NCBI GenBank assembly: GCA_948146395.1
Contig: OX411543.1
Coordinates: forward strand, 51,812,017 to 51,876,016
Origin: Fragum whitleyi
Taxonomy: Eukaryota > Mollusca > Bivalvia > Cardiida > Cardiidae
Reading direction: 5' to 3'
DNA length: 64,000 bases
The notes below the pieces were generated by a model. The model was not told where the DNA came from, searched no databases, and saw only the letters and a program-made list of their open reading frames with translations. Position numbers and translations under genes: made by a program. This document shows, one piece after another, positions 46,690 to 57,317 of this stretch. Within the stretch, counting starts at the first letter, position 1, and the number at the start of each line of letters is the position of its first letter.

Positions 46690-47200
46690 TAGAATAGACA
46701 AAGATCACTCAACACAGAAATGAAGGCTTATCTCAGTGTTCATTGCCTGCTTGAAGCCTTATCTTAGTGTAGATTGCCTGCTTGAAGATTTATCTTAGTG
46801 TAAATTGCCTGCTTGAAGCTTATCTTAGTGTACACTGCCTGATTTAGGGCTTAAACTGGTGTACATTGCCTGCTCGAAAGCTAATCTCATTGTACATTGC
46901 CTGCTTGAAGGCTTATCTTCGTGTACATTGCCTGCTTGAAGACTTATCTAAGTGAATATTGCCTGCTTGAGGCTTTATACTGGTGTACGCTACCTACTTG
47001 AAGGCTAATCTTATTGTACATTGCCTGCTTGAAGGCTTATTTTAGTGTACATTGCTTGATTGAAGGCTTATCTTAGTGTACATTGCCTGCTTGAAGGCTT
47101 ATCTTTGTGTATGTTTCCTGTTTGAAGGCTTACCTTAGTGTACACTGCCTGCTTGAAGGCTTACCTTAGTGTATACTACCTGCTTGAAGGCATAATTATG
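46690..47200 (+). repeat. 31-bp satellite array in PHM intron 3
   Basis: About fifteen units of ATTGCCTGCTTGAAGGCTTA + TCTTAGTGTAC, variable at several positions. Confidence 0.9.
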
Positions 47201-47467
47201 ATGAGAAAACTTGAACAATAGTGGTTGAAAGGTCCATGAAAATTACAATGAGCTTATAAAGTAAAATTTAAAAATTTAGGATTAGATTGAACAATTCTTA
47301 AAAGTTAGGCAGTTACTTCTGGACTCTTCAGTAAACACAGAAAATTTTTCTTTTGTGATGATTTATTTTGTTGTTTTTGTTGCTCAAAATACAGACTGTT
47401 GTTAAGTGATTTTTGCTTTGAAACAGACTATAAAATGAAATTAACTGAACTGTCAAAAACATTTCAG

Positions 47468-47556
47468 GGCATGTGGGTCTGTCTGTGGGTCAGGTGGAAG
47501 TGAACAGATTTTGTTTGCCTGGGCCAAAAATGCTGAAGCTCTTCATTTACCAGCAG
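47468..47556 (+). CDS. PHM: PHM coding exon 4
   Basis: Acceptor ATTTCAG, donor G|GTTGGT, phase 2 in and phase 1 out. The first base completes the Trp codon. It encodes ACGSVCGSGG, then ILFAWAKNAEALHLPAG, which aligns with YWFC..TC and ILYAWARNAPPTRLPKG of vertebrate PHM. The paired Cys are kept, but with three residues between them instead of four. Confidence 0.93.
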
Positions 47557-47785
47557 GTTGGTTATGGTTTTGTATAATTACTTGAACTTCATTGTGAGAA
47601 GACAAGAGTGTGCACTTTTTAAATGCTGAATATTTTGTAAAAAGTTTGATCCAAGTAGTATATATAATCCACGATTTTTCCCCAGGCAGGGTTTAAAGTT
47701 TACATGCCAATTTACGTCATGGCTAAGCCCCGCCCTGCCAGTCCATTAATAACGCAGAAAACTATGTTTTAAGATAAATGGGCCA

Positions 47786-48088
47786 CGTCTGGCTAGCTCA
47801 GCGGGAAACACGTTAGCTTGTTAACCCTGGGATTGTGAGTTTTAACCTGGGCTCGTCCAATTTTCATCCATCATTTGAAAAAAGTCAATGTGACACAAGT
47901 CATTAATTTCACCGACGGGTGTAGGATAAGTAGTATCTCTAGGTGGAATAAGCAGGTAGTGGCTCAGATTATATGGTTGTACTGGTGTTAAAAATGATTA
48001 GAAACTAAAGGTAGATGTACCGGCTGCCACAATATGAATGTCATAATGTGGAAAGTGGTGTTAAAGCCCATACAAACAAATTATGAAA
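47786..48088 (+). mobile_element. tRNA-derived SINE, second type
   Basis: tRNA-like head CTGGCTAGCTCAGCGGGAAA ... GTTTTAACCTGGG, body with TGTACTGGTGTTAAAAATGA and tail GAAAGTGGTGTTAAAGCCCA + TACAAACAAA. Confidence 0.75.
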
Positions 48089-48789
48089 TTAACAAACAAA
48101 CCAGGTAAATGGACTTACTGAGCCTGGGCTTGTCATTTCCAGCAGTTTTACGTAGATGCAAAAGTACAGACTCCAATTAGACTTTGCATCTTCTGATTGG
48201 AGTCTTCACCTTGCATTTTGTAGATAGCAACTGACATTTATACCATAGTAGATTATCATTTTGTAATTTCACTTTCAAGCCAGCAAAATTATCAAAATGA
48301 TAAACCCCCTGATTAGAAAGATTGAATCTTTCTTTTGATTTTCATACTAATGGACATCATCAGTTTGTTTTAAGAAAATTTATTTTAAATTCTATTGATT
48401 TGTAAGTGAATATTTGCATTGAAGTAATAAAATATTAGTGATTCCTCTCAATCTCTGCATTAATGTAGTGGAACCACAACATTATGGCACTCATGAACTT
48501 TCAAAATGTTGACCAAGGTTTCCAAATGAAAATCATTAGGAATTCTCGGTGAACACTGTTAAAGCACATTACTTCAAAAATGTTGCGGAATTATTACTGG
48601 TCCATGACCTTAAGTAAATAGAAGAATAATTTCTTTTTCATATTAGATGAATATCTTTCATTTCGTAAACAGCAAAATTTAGCTTTTCGCAATTTCTTCT
48701 AAAACTTCAATACTATAGTATTAAACAACCTTTAGTTACAAGATTTAGCAGAAATCCAACATTTAGTACTTCATTTCAAGGATAAATTG

Positions 48790-49185
48790 TAAACCTATGT
48801 GGGATAGTAAAGGATGTTATTGTTGTACCAGACAAGGTGAGACCAGGGGCCTGTTTTACTAAACTTCTTACGAAAAAAATGATCGTAAGTCAAAATCACA
48901 AATCGTACCTGGTGTTTTCATTTATTGTTAGATTTTGCCTTGCATCATCTCATTGAAATCGTTTTTTGAAGACGATTCCAATGAGATAAGGCATGGCGGA
49001 ATTCCATATTTAGTAACTACTGTAGAAGCAACTTTGATTTTTGACTTAGGCAAAAAATGATCATAAGATGTTTAGTAAAACGGTCCCCAGGAATCCATTG
49101 GCAGGTACTCCAGCCACCTCAATATATGACTGAAAGATTGTTAAAGAGACCTGAAATCTCATTCCAACAAATCAATTACAGAGAA
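48790..49185 (+). mobile_element. SINE split by GGGGCC MITE
   Basis: Body AACCTATGTGGGATAGTAAA ... GACAAGGTGAGACCA, then the MITE, then CAGGAATCCATTGGCAGGTA ... GAAAGATTGTTAAAGAGACC. Confidence 0.8.
48850..49088 (+). mobile_element. GGGGCCCGTTTTACTAAAC MITE, copy 3, nested in SINE
   Basis: GGGGCCTGTTTTACTAAACT ... GTTTAGTAAAACGGTCCC. SINE sequence resumes with CAGGAATCC, giving a 2-3-bp duplication (CA or CCA). Interior palindrome AAGACGATTCCAATGAGAT. Confidence 0.85.
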
Positions 49186-49241
49186 AATAAAAACATCAAA
49201 ACAACAATTAATTTACCCTCTTTGCATCATTTATCATACAG

Positions 49242-49319
49242 GTGTGGGAAGATTGATAGGTCCTAGAGCTGGTATAAACTATATTGTCGTACAGGTCCAC
49301 TATGTAAATCCACTTCAGG
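49242..49319 (+). CDS. PHM: PHM coding exon 5: copper-H VHY motif
   Basis: Acceptor CATACAG, donor G|GTAAGC, phase 1 in and out. It encodes VGRLIGPRAGINYIVVQVHY and then VNPLQ. QVHY matches the segment carrying the third copper-H ligand (His172 in rat). The start completes the Gly of LPAG|VG, in agreement with LPKGVGFRVGG of vertebrates. Confidence 0.94.
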
Positions 49320-50510
49320 GTAAGCTCATTTAAGTCAAATCTAGAAAAACACAAGTGTTGTGACATTTCTACCACAAGATACCAGATAGCTATAACTATT
49401 GAGTTAAAGCAAAGCTTCCTTTAGATTTGACATGGATAATTTGCAGCTTTTTTGCACCATTATCTTGATAACTCTCACTGATGAAGCAATATTTATGTAT
49501 GCTTATACCATCAAATGACATTGGGTCACATCATTTGTTATGAAATTTCTTTAATTGGAAAGCAACCTCAATTTTGTAACTAATATACTTCTATGTAAAA
49601 ACTATACAGAAGATCAGGGCCAACTTTTGAATATCTGGCCAACCACATAAGGAAATCAATAGTAATGGTAAATATTTTGTCAAATTTACTGGAAATAAAT
49701 TATGCATTCTGCTGCATTTTCACTGAGAACAAAATTATAACTGAGAGTATCATATCTGTCCTGTATGGAAACCTATGTCTGCCATGAGATATAAGATTTC
49801 TCACACCATAACCTTCTGTCTGACTGACTTTAAACATGATAATGGAGTGCAGTGCACAAGAACCATAACTCTACCTAGCTTAATTTTTAAGTCATTTGTC
49901 TTTTTTGTTTTTTATACTTGGACATCTAGCAGTATAACAGGGGTAATTTGTGACAATTTGCCATATTGTTCTCCAATACTGTAAACGGGGTGATTTTTGC
50001 GGTGGTTTTATTTTGGCTATATTGGTGGTCAAACTAAAATGCGCCAAAATTAATCCACTGCCAATATTTTTTATTATCAAATGAGAATTTTTTTTTATTA
50101 TGACGGATATGAAATCTATTTATTTAAGTCAATGTTAATTAAATTTATGTCAAAGATATACAGACCATACTTAATCAAATTTGAATAAGAAAATCTGCTG
50201 ACAATGTAGACATTTCGACGGGTCAGCGCAATATGATTGTAAGGTTGTATGATTGTAAGAATAAATTTTCTATTATAGACCCTGTTTAGATCACTTTGCA
50301 GGGAAAAAGACTAGCAGGGGCCCAGTCGCCCATGGCCCCTAGATTTTAGGCTGGGCCCCTAAAATATTTTGGAAAATCCCTATGCCTTTAATGTGAAAAA
50401 TTGAATTTTTGATGCCTGGGCCCAAAGTAAAAATTGTTAGTCATTTTCCCTACTTTGTTTCAAATAAAATCTCCTGACAGATTCTATTTATCTAAATAAA
50501 ATCAATTTTT

Positions 50511-50837
50511 AGCTCGGCTGTTTTCGGAGAAAACCCGAGGTATTGCTATAGCCTCCGTGTCGTCGTCGTTGTCGTCGTCGTTGTCGTCGTCGTCGTTGTC
50601 GTCGTCGTTGTCGTCGTCGTGCGAAAACTTTGACATTTTGTTATATCTCTGGTTCTACTGAAGGCATTCACTTGAAACTTGGCACACATGTTTACCATCA
50701 AAAGAGCAACCTATTCTATCAAGGAGGATAACTCTAGATGCATTTTGTGCAAATTATGCCCCTTTTTCGACTTAGATTTTTTTCCCACCATCCAGCACTG
50801 GACAGCCGAGCGTAGGCACCCGTAGGCGGTGCTCTTG
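50511..50837 (+). mobile_element. AGCTCGGCTG element, complete
   Basis: AGCTCGGCTGTTTTCGGAGA head, GTCGTCGTCGTTGTC microsatellite (50560-50618), single core with CTTGAAACTTGGCACACATG, inverted CAGCCGAGCGTAGG, hairpin GCACCCGTAGGCGGTGC, TCTTG-TTT. Confidence 0.9.
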
Positions 50838-50995
50838 TTTATAGAAATTATGAAATATAATGATTTATAGCAATTATCAAATATTATGTTTTATAGCATT
50901 TATCAAATAGGATTCTATATAGTAATTAACAAATATTGTGCTCAATAACAATTTTAAAATATCATGCTTTATAGTCATTATCAAATATCAGACCT

Positions 50996-51175
50996 TTAGA
51001 TAGAGGGGTATTTTAGATTTTAGATCAAAGTATTTTAAGAATAACTTCATAAATCCTACATCATTGGTTCTCATTAGAATTATCTCGTCCAGACGATTCA
51101 AATGAGTACCAAAACACAGGGTTTCATTAATAATAAAAAGATTTTAGACTTGCTTTACCCCCTTTTATCTGTACC
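50996..51175. mobile_element. AGAGGGGGTA TIR element, copy 2
   Basis: Left GATAGAGGGGTATTTTAG, right GCTTTACCCCCTTTTATCTG; core GGTTCTCATTAGAATTATCT / CGATTCAAATGAGTACC. Confidence 0.68.
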
Positions 51176-51586
51176 ACTGTATTATGTTTTATAGCATTTA
51201 TCAAATATTCTTTCCTTTCCTGAGGTTAGTTCATTGGATTGAGATTCTTGAGATTCTATTTAAGCTTTTTAAGATAAAGCGTTTGGTAGAGCAAGATTTT
51301 TAAGCTGTTTAATAAGATTCCTAAGATATCTCAATGAGGAAACAAAGATGGTTTTGCATTGGCTTAAAACAAGTAGTCATGACGCTGTCGAATGTTTAAA
51401 CTCGTATTATAGAAAATTTTTCAATATGATGTCTTTAAAATCTCATTTATGGGGGATTTTTCATGTTGATCTAGTAAACACATCTCAGACGAAGGCAAAG
51501 AAATTTGACAAAGTCTGTCTCGAAAGAAGGGTCATTATCAAAAAACAATTGAAACATCCTCATGAGTATTTTTGTCTACTTTTCAG

Positions 51587-51629
51587 CCCCAGATTCTTCT
51601 GGAATAAGAATATTCTTTACCCAACAAAG
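51587..51629 (+). CDS. PHM: PHM coding exon 6: 43-nt exon with DSSG motif
   Basis: Acceptor TACTTTTCAG and donor AG|GTGAGT, a near-consensus donor. Phase 1 in and phase 2 out, exactly what exons 5 and 7 demand. It reads A-PDSSGIRIFFTQQ-R, matching the D.SGV.L..T strand of PHM and filling the gap of about 18 residues between VHYVNPLQ and QQYMAGIYL. In vertebrate PHM the residue before SG is Cys (DCSG, Cys186 in rat); here it is Ser. The exon lies in another frame of a longer spurious ORF. Confidence 0.88.
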
Positions 51630-51891
51630 GTGAGTTTATGAGTTGGTGCACGAAAGTAACAACAATTTGTGCTTGGGTGTTTAGGGGTCGACACTAGCAC
51701 CAGTCCTCGGGCCACCAGGTCTGCGCTTTTTAGGGATGACTGGTAGGATTTCCTGTGTTACTTTTTCTTTAGGCCTGTGTAAATTTGTGTTTTTCCATAC
51801 TGAAATTAAACATACCCAAAGAAAAACATTGTGCAAAAAGAAGAAATTGCTTGTGACAAGCAATTTCTTCTTTTCTCACAATGTTTTCCTT

Positions 51892-52545
51892 CTGATATTA
51901 TTTTCTTCAAGACTTATAATTACATCAAATTTTGATATATTGCTTAAGAATTTACATGTGTATGATATCTCAGGAGGACCTGATATTACTTGGTAGGACC
52001 CTTGATAATTACATTAAATTTTGATATATTGCTTAAGAATATACGTGTATATGATATCTGAGGAGGACCTGATATTACTTGGTAGGACCCTTGATAATTA
52101 CATTAAATTTTGATATATTGCTTAAGAATTTACATGTGTATGATATCTCAGGAGGACCTGATATTACTTGGTAGGACCCTTGATAATTACATTAAATTTT
52201 GATATATTGCTTAAGAATATACGTGTATATGATATCTGAGGAGGACCTGATATTACTTGGTAGGACCCTTGATAATTACATTAAATTTTGATATATTGCT
52301 TAAGAATATACGTGTATATGATATCTGAGGAGGACCTGATATTACTTGGTAGGACCCTTGATAATTACATTAAATTTTGATATATTGCTTAAGAATTTAC
52401 ATGTGTATGATATCTCAGGAGGACCTGATATTACTTGGTAGGACCCTTGATAATTACATTAAATTTTGATATATTGCTTAAGAATATACGTGTATATGAT
52501 ATCTGAGGAGGACCTGATATTACTTGGTAGGACCCTTGATAATTA
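51892..52545 (+). repeat. 89-bp satellite, 7 units, two alternating variants
   Basis: CTGATATTACTTGGTAGGAC starts recur at exact 89-bp spacing (51981, 52070, 52159, 52248, 52337, 52426, 52515). Units differ mainly at TTACATGTGTATGATATCTC versus ATACGTGTATATGATATCTG, in order a-b-a-b-b-a-b. The leftmost partial unit is more diverged. In PHM intron 6, 262 bp after exon 6. Confidence 0.95.
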
Positions 52546-52939
52546 GAGCCAGTAAGTCCTGCTGCATTGTGACAAATAATGCTTGATGTCAAACTCTGGT
52601 GTGAGATACCAAGAAATTGTGGAGTCTGGACAACCATACAGTGCTTTTTAATGTTTTTTTCGGTGGATTATTGAGAAATATAGGTAGACTCAGAGACTAT
52701 CATTTGATTAACTCACCGCCAAACCAAATTATGTAAAACTTAAACCCTGCTTGTTCGTTTTACCCTATCTGATGTTATCTAAGCAGAGCCCAATAGGGGA
52801 ACATTGCATAGCAATCACATGCTTCTTTGTTAACAACAAAAGCTATATGTTCACCCTCTTACACTAAAACAAACAATTATGCTCAATTCTATATTCAGAA
52901 ATTGTGAAGAAACTAGGACTGGTGCAAATGAATAAATGA

Positions 52940-53005
52940 ACTTTGATGATACAAGTGGAAGATTGTAAAAAGCAGTGTTAAACAGAAATTTACATCAAAT
53001 CAAAC
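52940..53005 (+). mobile_element. SINE tail fragment
   Basis: GGAAGATTGTAAAAAGCAGT and GTTAAACAGAAATTTACATC resemble the SINE tail; body fragment with TCTGGTGTGAGATACCAAG at 52594. Confidence 0.5.
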
Positions 53006-53348
53006 TGATCAGACCGAGTATATGTATTAACTTTGTGCATATATAAAATTGTTGGAATTCTCAAGCAATGGCTCAAATAATATTATATCAGATTTTTGGG
53101 TAAAATATAGAGACATTGCTATGGTCATGATTGTTTTCATCTATTTTCTTTAATGTACATAATTATTTAATGGAGTTAATTTTATTCAGAAATCTAATTT
53201 CAGAAGAAATTTAGTTGAAATAAACATATTACCACAATGTTAAAGTTAATAGTAATTCGTCCCTAATACTCATTTTTTGCGACCTATTTTAATCGTCTTA
53301 GGGAGAGGACTCCCACTTCGAGGTTCTAGGTAAGAGAATGATCTTTAA

Positions 53349-53587
53349 CCCTTGTCATGCTGAATAAATTTTGGCTAAAAGTTTTCATCAAAATCAAAGA
53401 GCAAAAAGCATTGAAAGTTCTGACTGTAGGTCAATTTTTATTTGAAAGACTAAATCTATTGACAATTTTGGTTTGAAAGTGAGAAACAGGTGGTGTAGAC
53501 TTATATCAGACTGCACATGTGTGCAGGCTGATGTTTGTCTATAGCTCCTTCCAAAGCAGGAATATTCCGGGTTCAGCATGACAAGGG
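53349..53587 (+). mobile_element. piggyBac-like MITE B, copy 2
   Basis: TTAA at 53345-53348 and 53588-53591; termini CCCTTGTCATGCTGAA and TTCAGCATGACAAGGG. 239 bp in PHM intron 6. Confidence 0.92.
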
Positions 53588-54167
53588 TTAAATTGTATTA
53601 CCCAATAATATTTCTTGTATTCCCATGCTTGTTCCTGCTGTACAAAACACTATGGCAGAAATTATAGACTGCACAGAAGTTATCTTGGGAAAAACTAAAG
53701 CCAAACTGGTTGAATTGTCAAAAAAAAATTGGCAATTCGATTTAAACAAATTATAATTTATCAGGAGGAACAAATATAGTAATTCTTTTTCTTTAGTGCT
53801 TTTCGGTGGTTTATTGAGAAATAAAGGGAGATTATCGCCTGATAATCTCACTGCAAAAGCATCTATGTGGGGCGAAATAAGTGACGTCATAAAGGCATTG
53901 CATAGCAATCACCTGCAAAATGACACGCCTTACGAAAATATGTCCTAGAAATTTCTCATTTCGTCTCATTTTTGCAATAAAGAAATAGAATAATCGTTTG
54001 TTTTTCGAGTAAGATCAATTAATATTTCATTTTTTGAACAACGAAAGCTATATTTTCGATCGTGGCTCCACCACTCATGAAAATATATGTTTTGTTGTCC
54101 ACACAATGAATATAAATCGATCTTACACTGAAACAAACAATTATCCGCTATTTATCGTACATTTCAG

Positions 54168-54235
54168 GCAGCAGTATATGGCTGGTATATATCTCATGCT
54201 TGCCTACAGTGTAACTATACCTCCCAAAACTGAAA
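54168..54235 (+). CDS. PHM: PHM coding exon 7
   Basis: Acceptor CATTTCAG, donor GAAA|GTAAGT, phase 2 in and phase 1 out, 22 whole codons. It encodes QQYMAGIYLMLAYSVTIPP and then KTE, matching PLIAGMYLMMSVDTVIPAGE of vertebrate PHM. This strand sits in the second (copper-M) domain. Confidence 0.94.
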
Positions 54236-54432
54236 GTAAGTCAGTGGAATTACATAGTGTATATAAAGCTGAGGTCATTCAGTACGATAAAAAATCATTA
54301 AGGATTTTATTAAATTAATGAATAGCCAGACTAGGTAAGAAACTCTGAAAAAAACCTGCAAATGATTGTGTTGAAATTGAACATTACAAACGGATCCCTA
54401 TAATTTGTTACTAGTTATTCTATTATATTTTT

Positions 54433-54711
54433 AGCTCAGCTCTTTTTGAAGAAAACCAGAGGTACTGCTATAGTCTTCGCGTATTTGTTGTCGTTGTGCA
54501 AACACTTTGACATTTTGGGATATCTCTGGTTTTACTGAAGGCATTCTCTTGAAACTTGGCACACATGTTCCCCATCCATAGGGCAACCTATACAATCAAA
54601 GGAGATAACTCTTTGTATTTTGTGCAAATTGTGCCTCTTTTTCAACTTAGATTTTCACCTACAGTCCAGCACTCAACAGCTGAGCATAGGCACCTGTAGG
54701 CAGTGCTCTTG
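54433..54711 (+). mobile_element. AGCTCAGCTC element, complete, PHM intron 7
   Basis: AGCTCAGCTCTTTTTGAAGA head, short GTTGTCGTTGTG, the same core as 50511, inverted CAGCTGAGCATAGG, hairpin GCACCTGTAGGCAGTGC, TCTTG-TT. Confidence 0.88.
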
Positions 54712-54802
54712 TTAAAATCATTTATCATGCTGGATGAAAGTATTTTCAGAATTACATTCAATTTAAAAGCTTGAATTCTCTTCAAGCTTTATCAACAAAT
54801 CT

Positions 54803-54873
54803 ATGGCACAGTGCAAAACAGTTGTAACTGCCTATAAACTTATAGGCAGTTACAACTGTTCATACTGAGCCAT
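54803..54873. repeat. 72-bp foldback palindrome, intronic copy
   Basis: ATGGCACAGTGCAAAACAG, TTGTAACTGCCTATA, then the inverted arm TATAGGCAGTTACAACTG to CTGAGCCAT. It lies in PHM intron 7. Confidence 0.85.
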
Positions 54874-55026
54874 CGAAATGTCAACCAGTGTTTCTTTTAT
54901 AAATGATTTATGTAAACAACTGGTTTGCCCACCACAAACAAGTGGTGCAGATTAAGATCAGACTTTACATCTCCTAATCCTGGATTACTCATATCAATGA
55001 TTAATACTCCAAGTATTTCTTTTCAG

Positions 55027-55110
55027 AAACTCATGCAGACATATCTTGTGTGTTTAACTGGGATACAAGCATAGTACCCTTTGGATTCAGGACACATGCT
55101 CATTCATTGG
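55027..55110 (+). CDS. PHM: PHM coding exon 8: copper-M HAH motif
   Basis: Acceptor TTTTCAG, donor TTGG|GTAAGC, phase 1 in and out, 27 whole codons. It encodes THADISCVFNW... and FRTHAHSLG. DISC aligns with the Cys227 region of rat PHM. R-T-H-A-H-S-L-G aligns with R-V-H-T-H-H-L-G, so the two His are the copper-M ligands (His242 and His244 in rat). Confidence 0.95.
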
Positions 55111-55147
55111 GTAAGCATGGGCTCAACTTCAGTAACTATTTGCTTTT

Positions 55148-55420
55148 GTCATAGCCCAGTGGTAGCATGTCAGACTATCATGCAAAAAGTCGAAGGGTTT
55201 GATTCCCGACAGCGGCAATCATCCTAGCTGACTTTTCGTCTTCCACCAATGGGTTGATAATCATAGACCTATGAGGGATAGCAGCTGGAGGCAAGGAAAG
55301 GATGTAACGGTAGTACTGGTGTGAGAAATACCAGGAATCCATTTCTTGGTGCTCCAGCTGCTGCAATATAACTGAAAGATTGTTGAAACCACCATTAAAT
55401 CCAATTAAAACGAAATCATA
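55148..55420 (+). mobile_element. tRNA-derived SINE, nearly full length, PHM intron 8
   Basis: Head TCATAGCCCAGTGGTAGCAT ... GGGTTTGATTCCCGAC, body CACCAATGGGTTGATAATCA, GGAAAGGATGTAACGGTAGT, CAGGAATCCATTTCTTGGTG, tail GATTGTTGAAACCACCATTA. Confidence 0.86.
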
Positions 55421-55479
55421 AGCTGTCTTTCATATTTTCCTGAAAGTAATATAGTATATATGTTTGGCGCTATGTAAGA

Positions 55480-55815
55480 ATTGTTAGAATTCCAGCATTG
55501 TCCTGAGCTAAGTAGGAATTTCTACTTTGTCTGCCAATGCTAGAATTGTTCTAGACATTGATGAAGATGTTAAGGTAGTGGACCTGTGATAGATCTGCAA
55601 CCCATGATCTCGAATTCAATGTCCTGGAGTATTAGATTAGAATGAAATTATTACAGGTATTCTTACTTTGTCCAGATTCCTACTTTGTGCACAGCTATTT
55701 CTGGAATAGTACTGTGCAAAGAGAGAATTCTTACTATGCCTGGCTAAGTGAGAATTCCTACTTTGCCCAAGGCAATTTGGGAATTGTGCCAATTCCTACT
55801 TTGCGCAGAATATAT
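55480..55815. repeat. Degenerate GAATTCCTACTTTG repeats
   Basis: Around ten loose copies of GGAATTCCTACTTTGNCC with CTAAGTAGGAATT inverted versions. Borders unclear. Confidence 0.6.
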
Positions 55816-56036
55816 ATATAAAGTATCAATGTAACAACTAAAAGTGTCTAAAAGGTCCATGAAATAAACTTCATCATTACTGATATATTATGTGACCAAT
55901 AGTGTTCTAAGGGAAGTTTACTGTATCTCGAATGACCAGTCTTTAAGTTTTGAAACAATGGAACAGGTCAACACAGTAAAACTTGTTTTCAGCAACTACA
56001 AATGGGACCACTAAAAAGTGGTCGTAGTAGAAAATG

Positions 56037-56937
56037 GCACAAAGTTCTCAAGGTCAGCTATCCTGATCGTAAAATGTCTGGCATCTACAATTTCTTTAAA
56101 CATCTTCTCCTCCTAAACCAATGGGCCAATCTTGATGAAACTTGGCAGGGATGTTCCTTGGGTCAAGCTCTACCAAAGTTGTTCAAATAGATTAAATCCA
56201 CCCCTAACTTTCCCTTTATCTTGAACAAAAAGGGTGAAAATAGGAAAATCTTCAAAAATCTTCTTCTCTGAAATCAGAAGGCAGACAGCTTTCATATTTG
56301 GTAAGTAGCATCATCTAGTGAACCACTACCAAGTTTGTTCATATCAAGACCCTTGGGTCATATTTGGGCTCCACCCAGGCGAAACCCTTTTTACATAGAA
56401 TCAAAGAGCAAAAAATCTTTAAAAATCTTCTTTTCTGATACCAGAAGGCAGACAGCTTGCATCCCTTTTAGCACGAAGGTTAAAAAAGGAAAATCTTCAA
56501 AAGTCTTCTATTTGGTATGTAGCATCATCTAGTGGGCCTCTACCAAGTCTGTTCATAATAAGACCCTGGGGTCATATTTGGGCTTTGGCTGGGCACACCC
56601 CTTTTAGCTCATCTGAGCATGATGGATGAAAATAGGAAAATCTTCAAAAATCTTCTTCTCTGAAACCAGACGACAGATGGCTTTCATATTTAGTATGTAG
56701 CATCTTCTAGTGAACTTCTATCAAGTTTGTTCATATCAATACCCTTGGGTCTAATTTAGGCTCCACCTTGGTGCATCCCTTTTCATATAGAATCAAAGAG
56801 CAAAAAGGCACATCCTTCTTGCTCTTGGCTTATCTAATGTAGAAATTATCTCCTTTTTGACATCTGCATAATTAATGTTATGTACCAGTGGTCAAAGAGA
56901 CTCAGGTGAGCAATCCAGGACCATCATGGTCCTCTTG
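56037..56937 (+). mobile_element. AGCTCACC element 4, 5' truncated
   Basis: Starts inside the head (CACAAAGTTCTCAAGGTCAG), has ACAATTTCTTTAAACATCTT, units with CAGAAGGCAGACAGCTTTCA, inverted CTCAGGTGAGCAATCC, hairpin AGGACCATCATGGTCCT and CTTG-TT. Same core type as 24267. Confidence 0.85.
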
Positions 56938-56954
56938 TTGATTGAATATGCATA

Positions 56955-57070
56955 ATATTGCGAAATTCTCAATGATCCTATGTTGTTAAAACTCAATAGA
57001 ATAGTCTCATTGAGATGATTTTGCAAATTTTAACAACATAGGATTCATTTTCGATAATTCTTAGACCAAA
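56955..57070. repeat. Palindromic CTATGTTGT element, copy 2
   Basis: AATGATCCTATGTTGTTAAA ... AGTCTCATTGAGATGATTTT ... TTTAACAACATAGGATTCAT. Arms about 25 bp; in PHM intron 8. Confidence 0.7.
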
Positions 57071-57240
57071 AATGACTATCTTTTAAGGGTTTTTGATGTA
57101 AAGAAGAGGATTTTGTAAACGGTCACTTAATAAAAATAAAAGCTTAGTAGACATGGTCATTTATTAGACATGGTCAATCAAGCAAGATTGACTGTAAACA
57201 TGTAGCTGTGTTGTAATTATCTTTTGTTTCCATATTTCAG

Positions 57241-57317
57241 GTAAAGTTATCTCGGGCTATAAAGAAAGAAATGGTGTTTATACATTGATTGGAAAAGGCA
57301 ATCCACAATGGCCTCAG
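57241..57317 (+). CDS. PHM: PHM coding exon 9
   Basis: Acceptor CATATTTCAG, donor CAG|GTACAG, phase 1 in and phase 0 out, 25 whole codons. It encodes GKVISGYKERNGVYTLIGKG and then NPQWPQ. It is nearly colinear with GKVVSGYRVRNGQWTLIGR of vertebrate PHM, with no gap. Confidence 0.95.

Noticed and set aside
49600..49675. Possible PHM exon after CTATACAG (DQGQLLNIW or GPTFEYLANHI)
   Set aside because: The first frame hits a stop before a donor, the other does not end in the required phase; neither matches PHM.
49775..49984. Open frame with FKHDNGVQCTRT resembling the D.SGV strand of PHM
   Set aside because: No acceptor in the right phase, and the GTGCAGTGCACAAGAACCAT part is a dispersed repeat phrase also found near 17962 and 28185.
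51348..51641. 97-codon open frame starting ATG in PHM intron 5
   Set aside because: No homology seen, and its end overlaps the true 43-nt exon in another frame.
53302..53329. Candidate PHM exon 6 (28 nt, TCTTAG acceptor, TAG|GTAAGA donor, correct phases)
   Set aside because: It would encode GRGLPLRGS, without the D.SG motif and too short for the gap. The 51587-51629 exon fits phase, length and motif.
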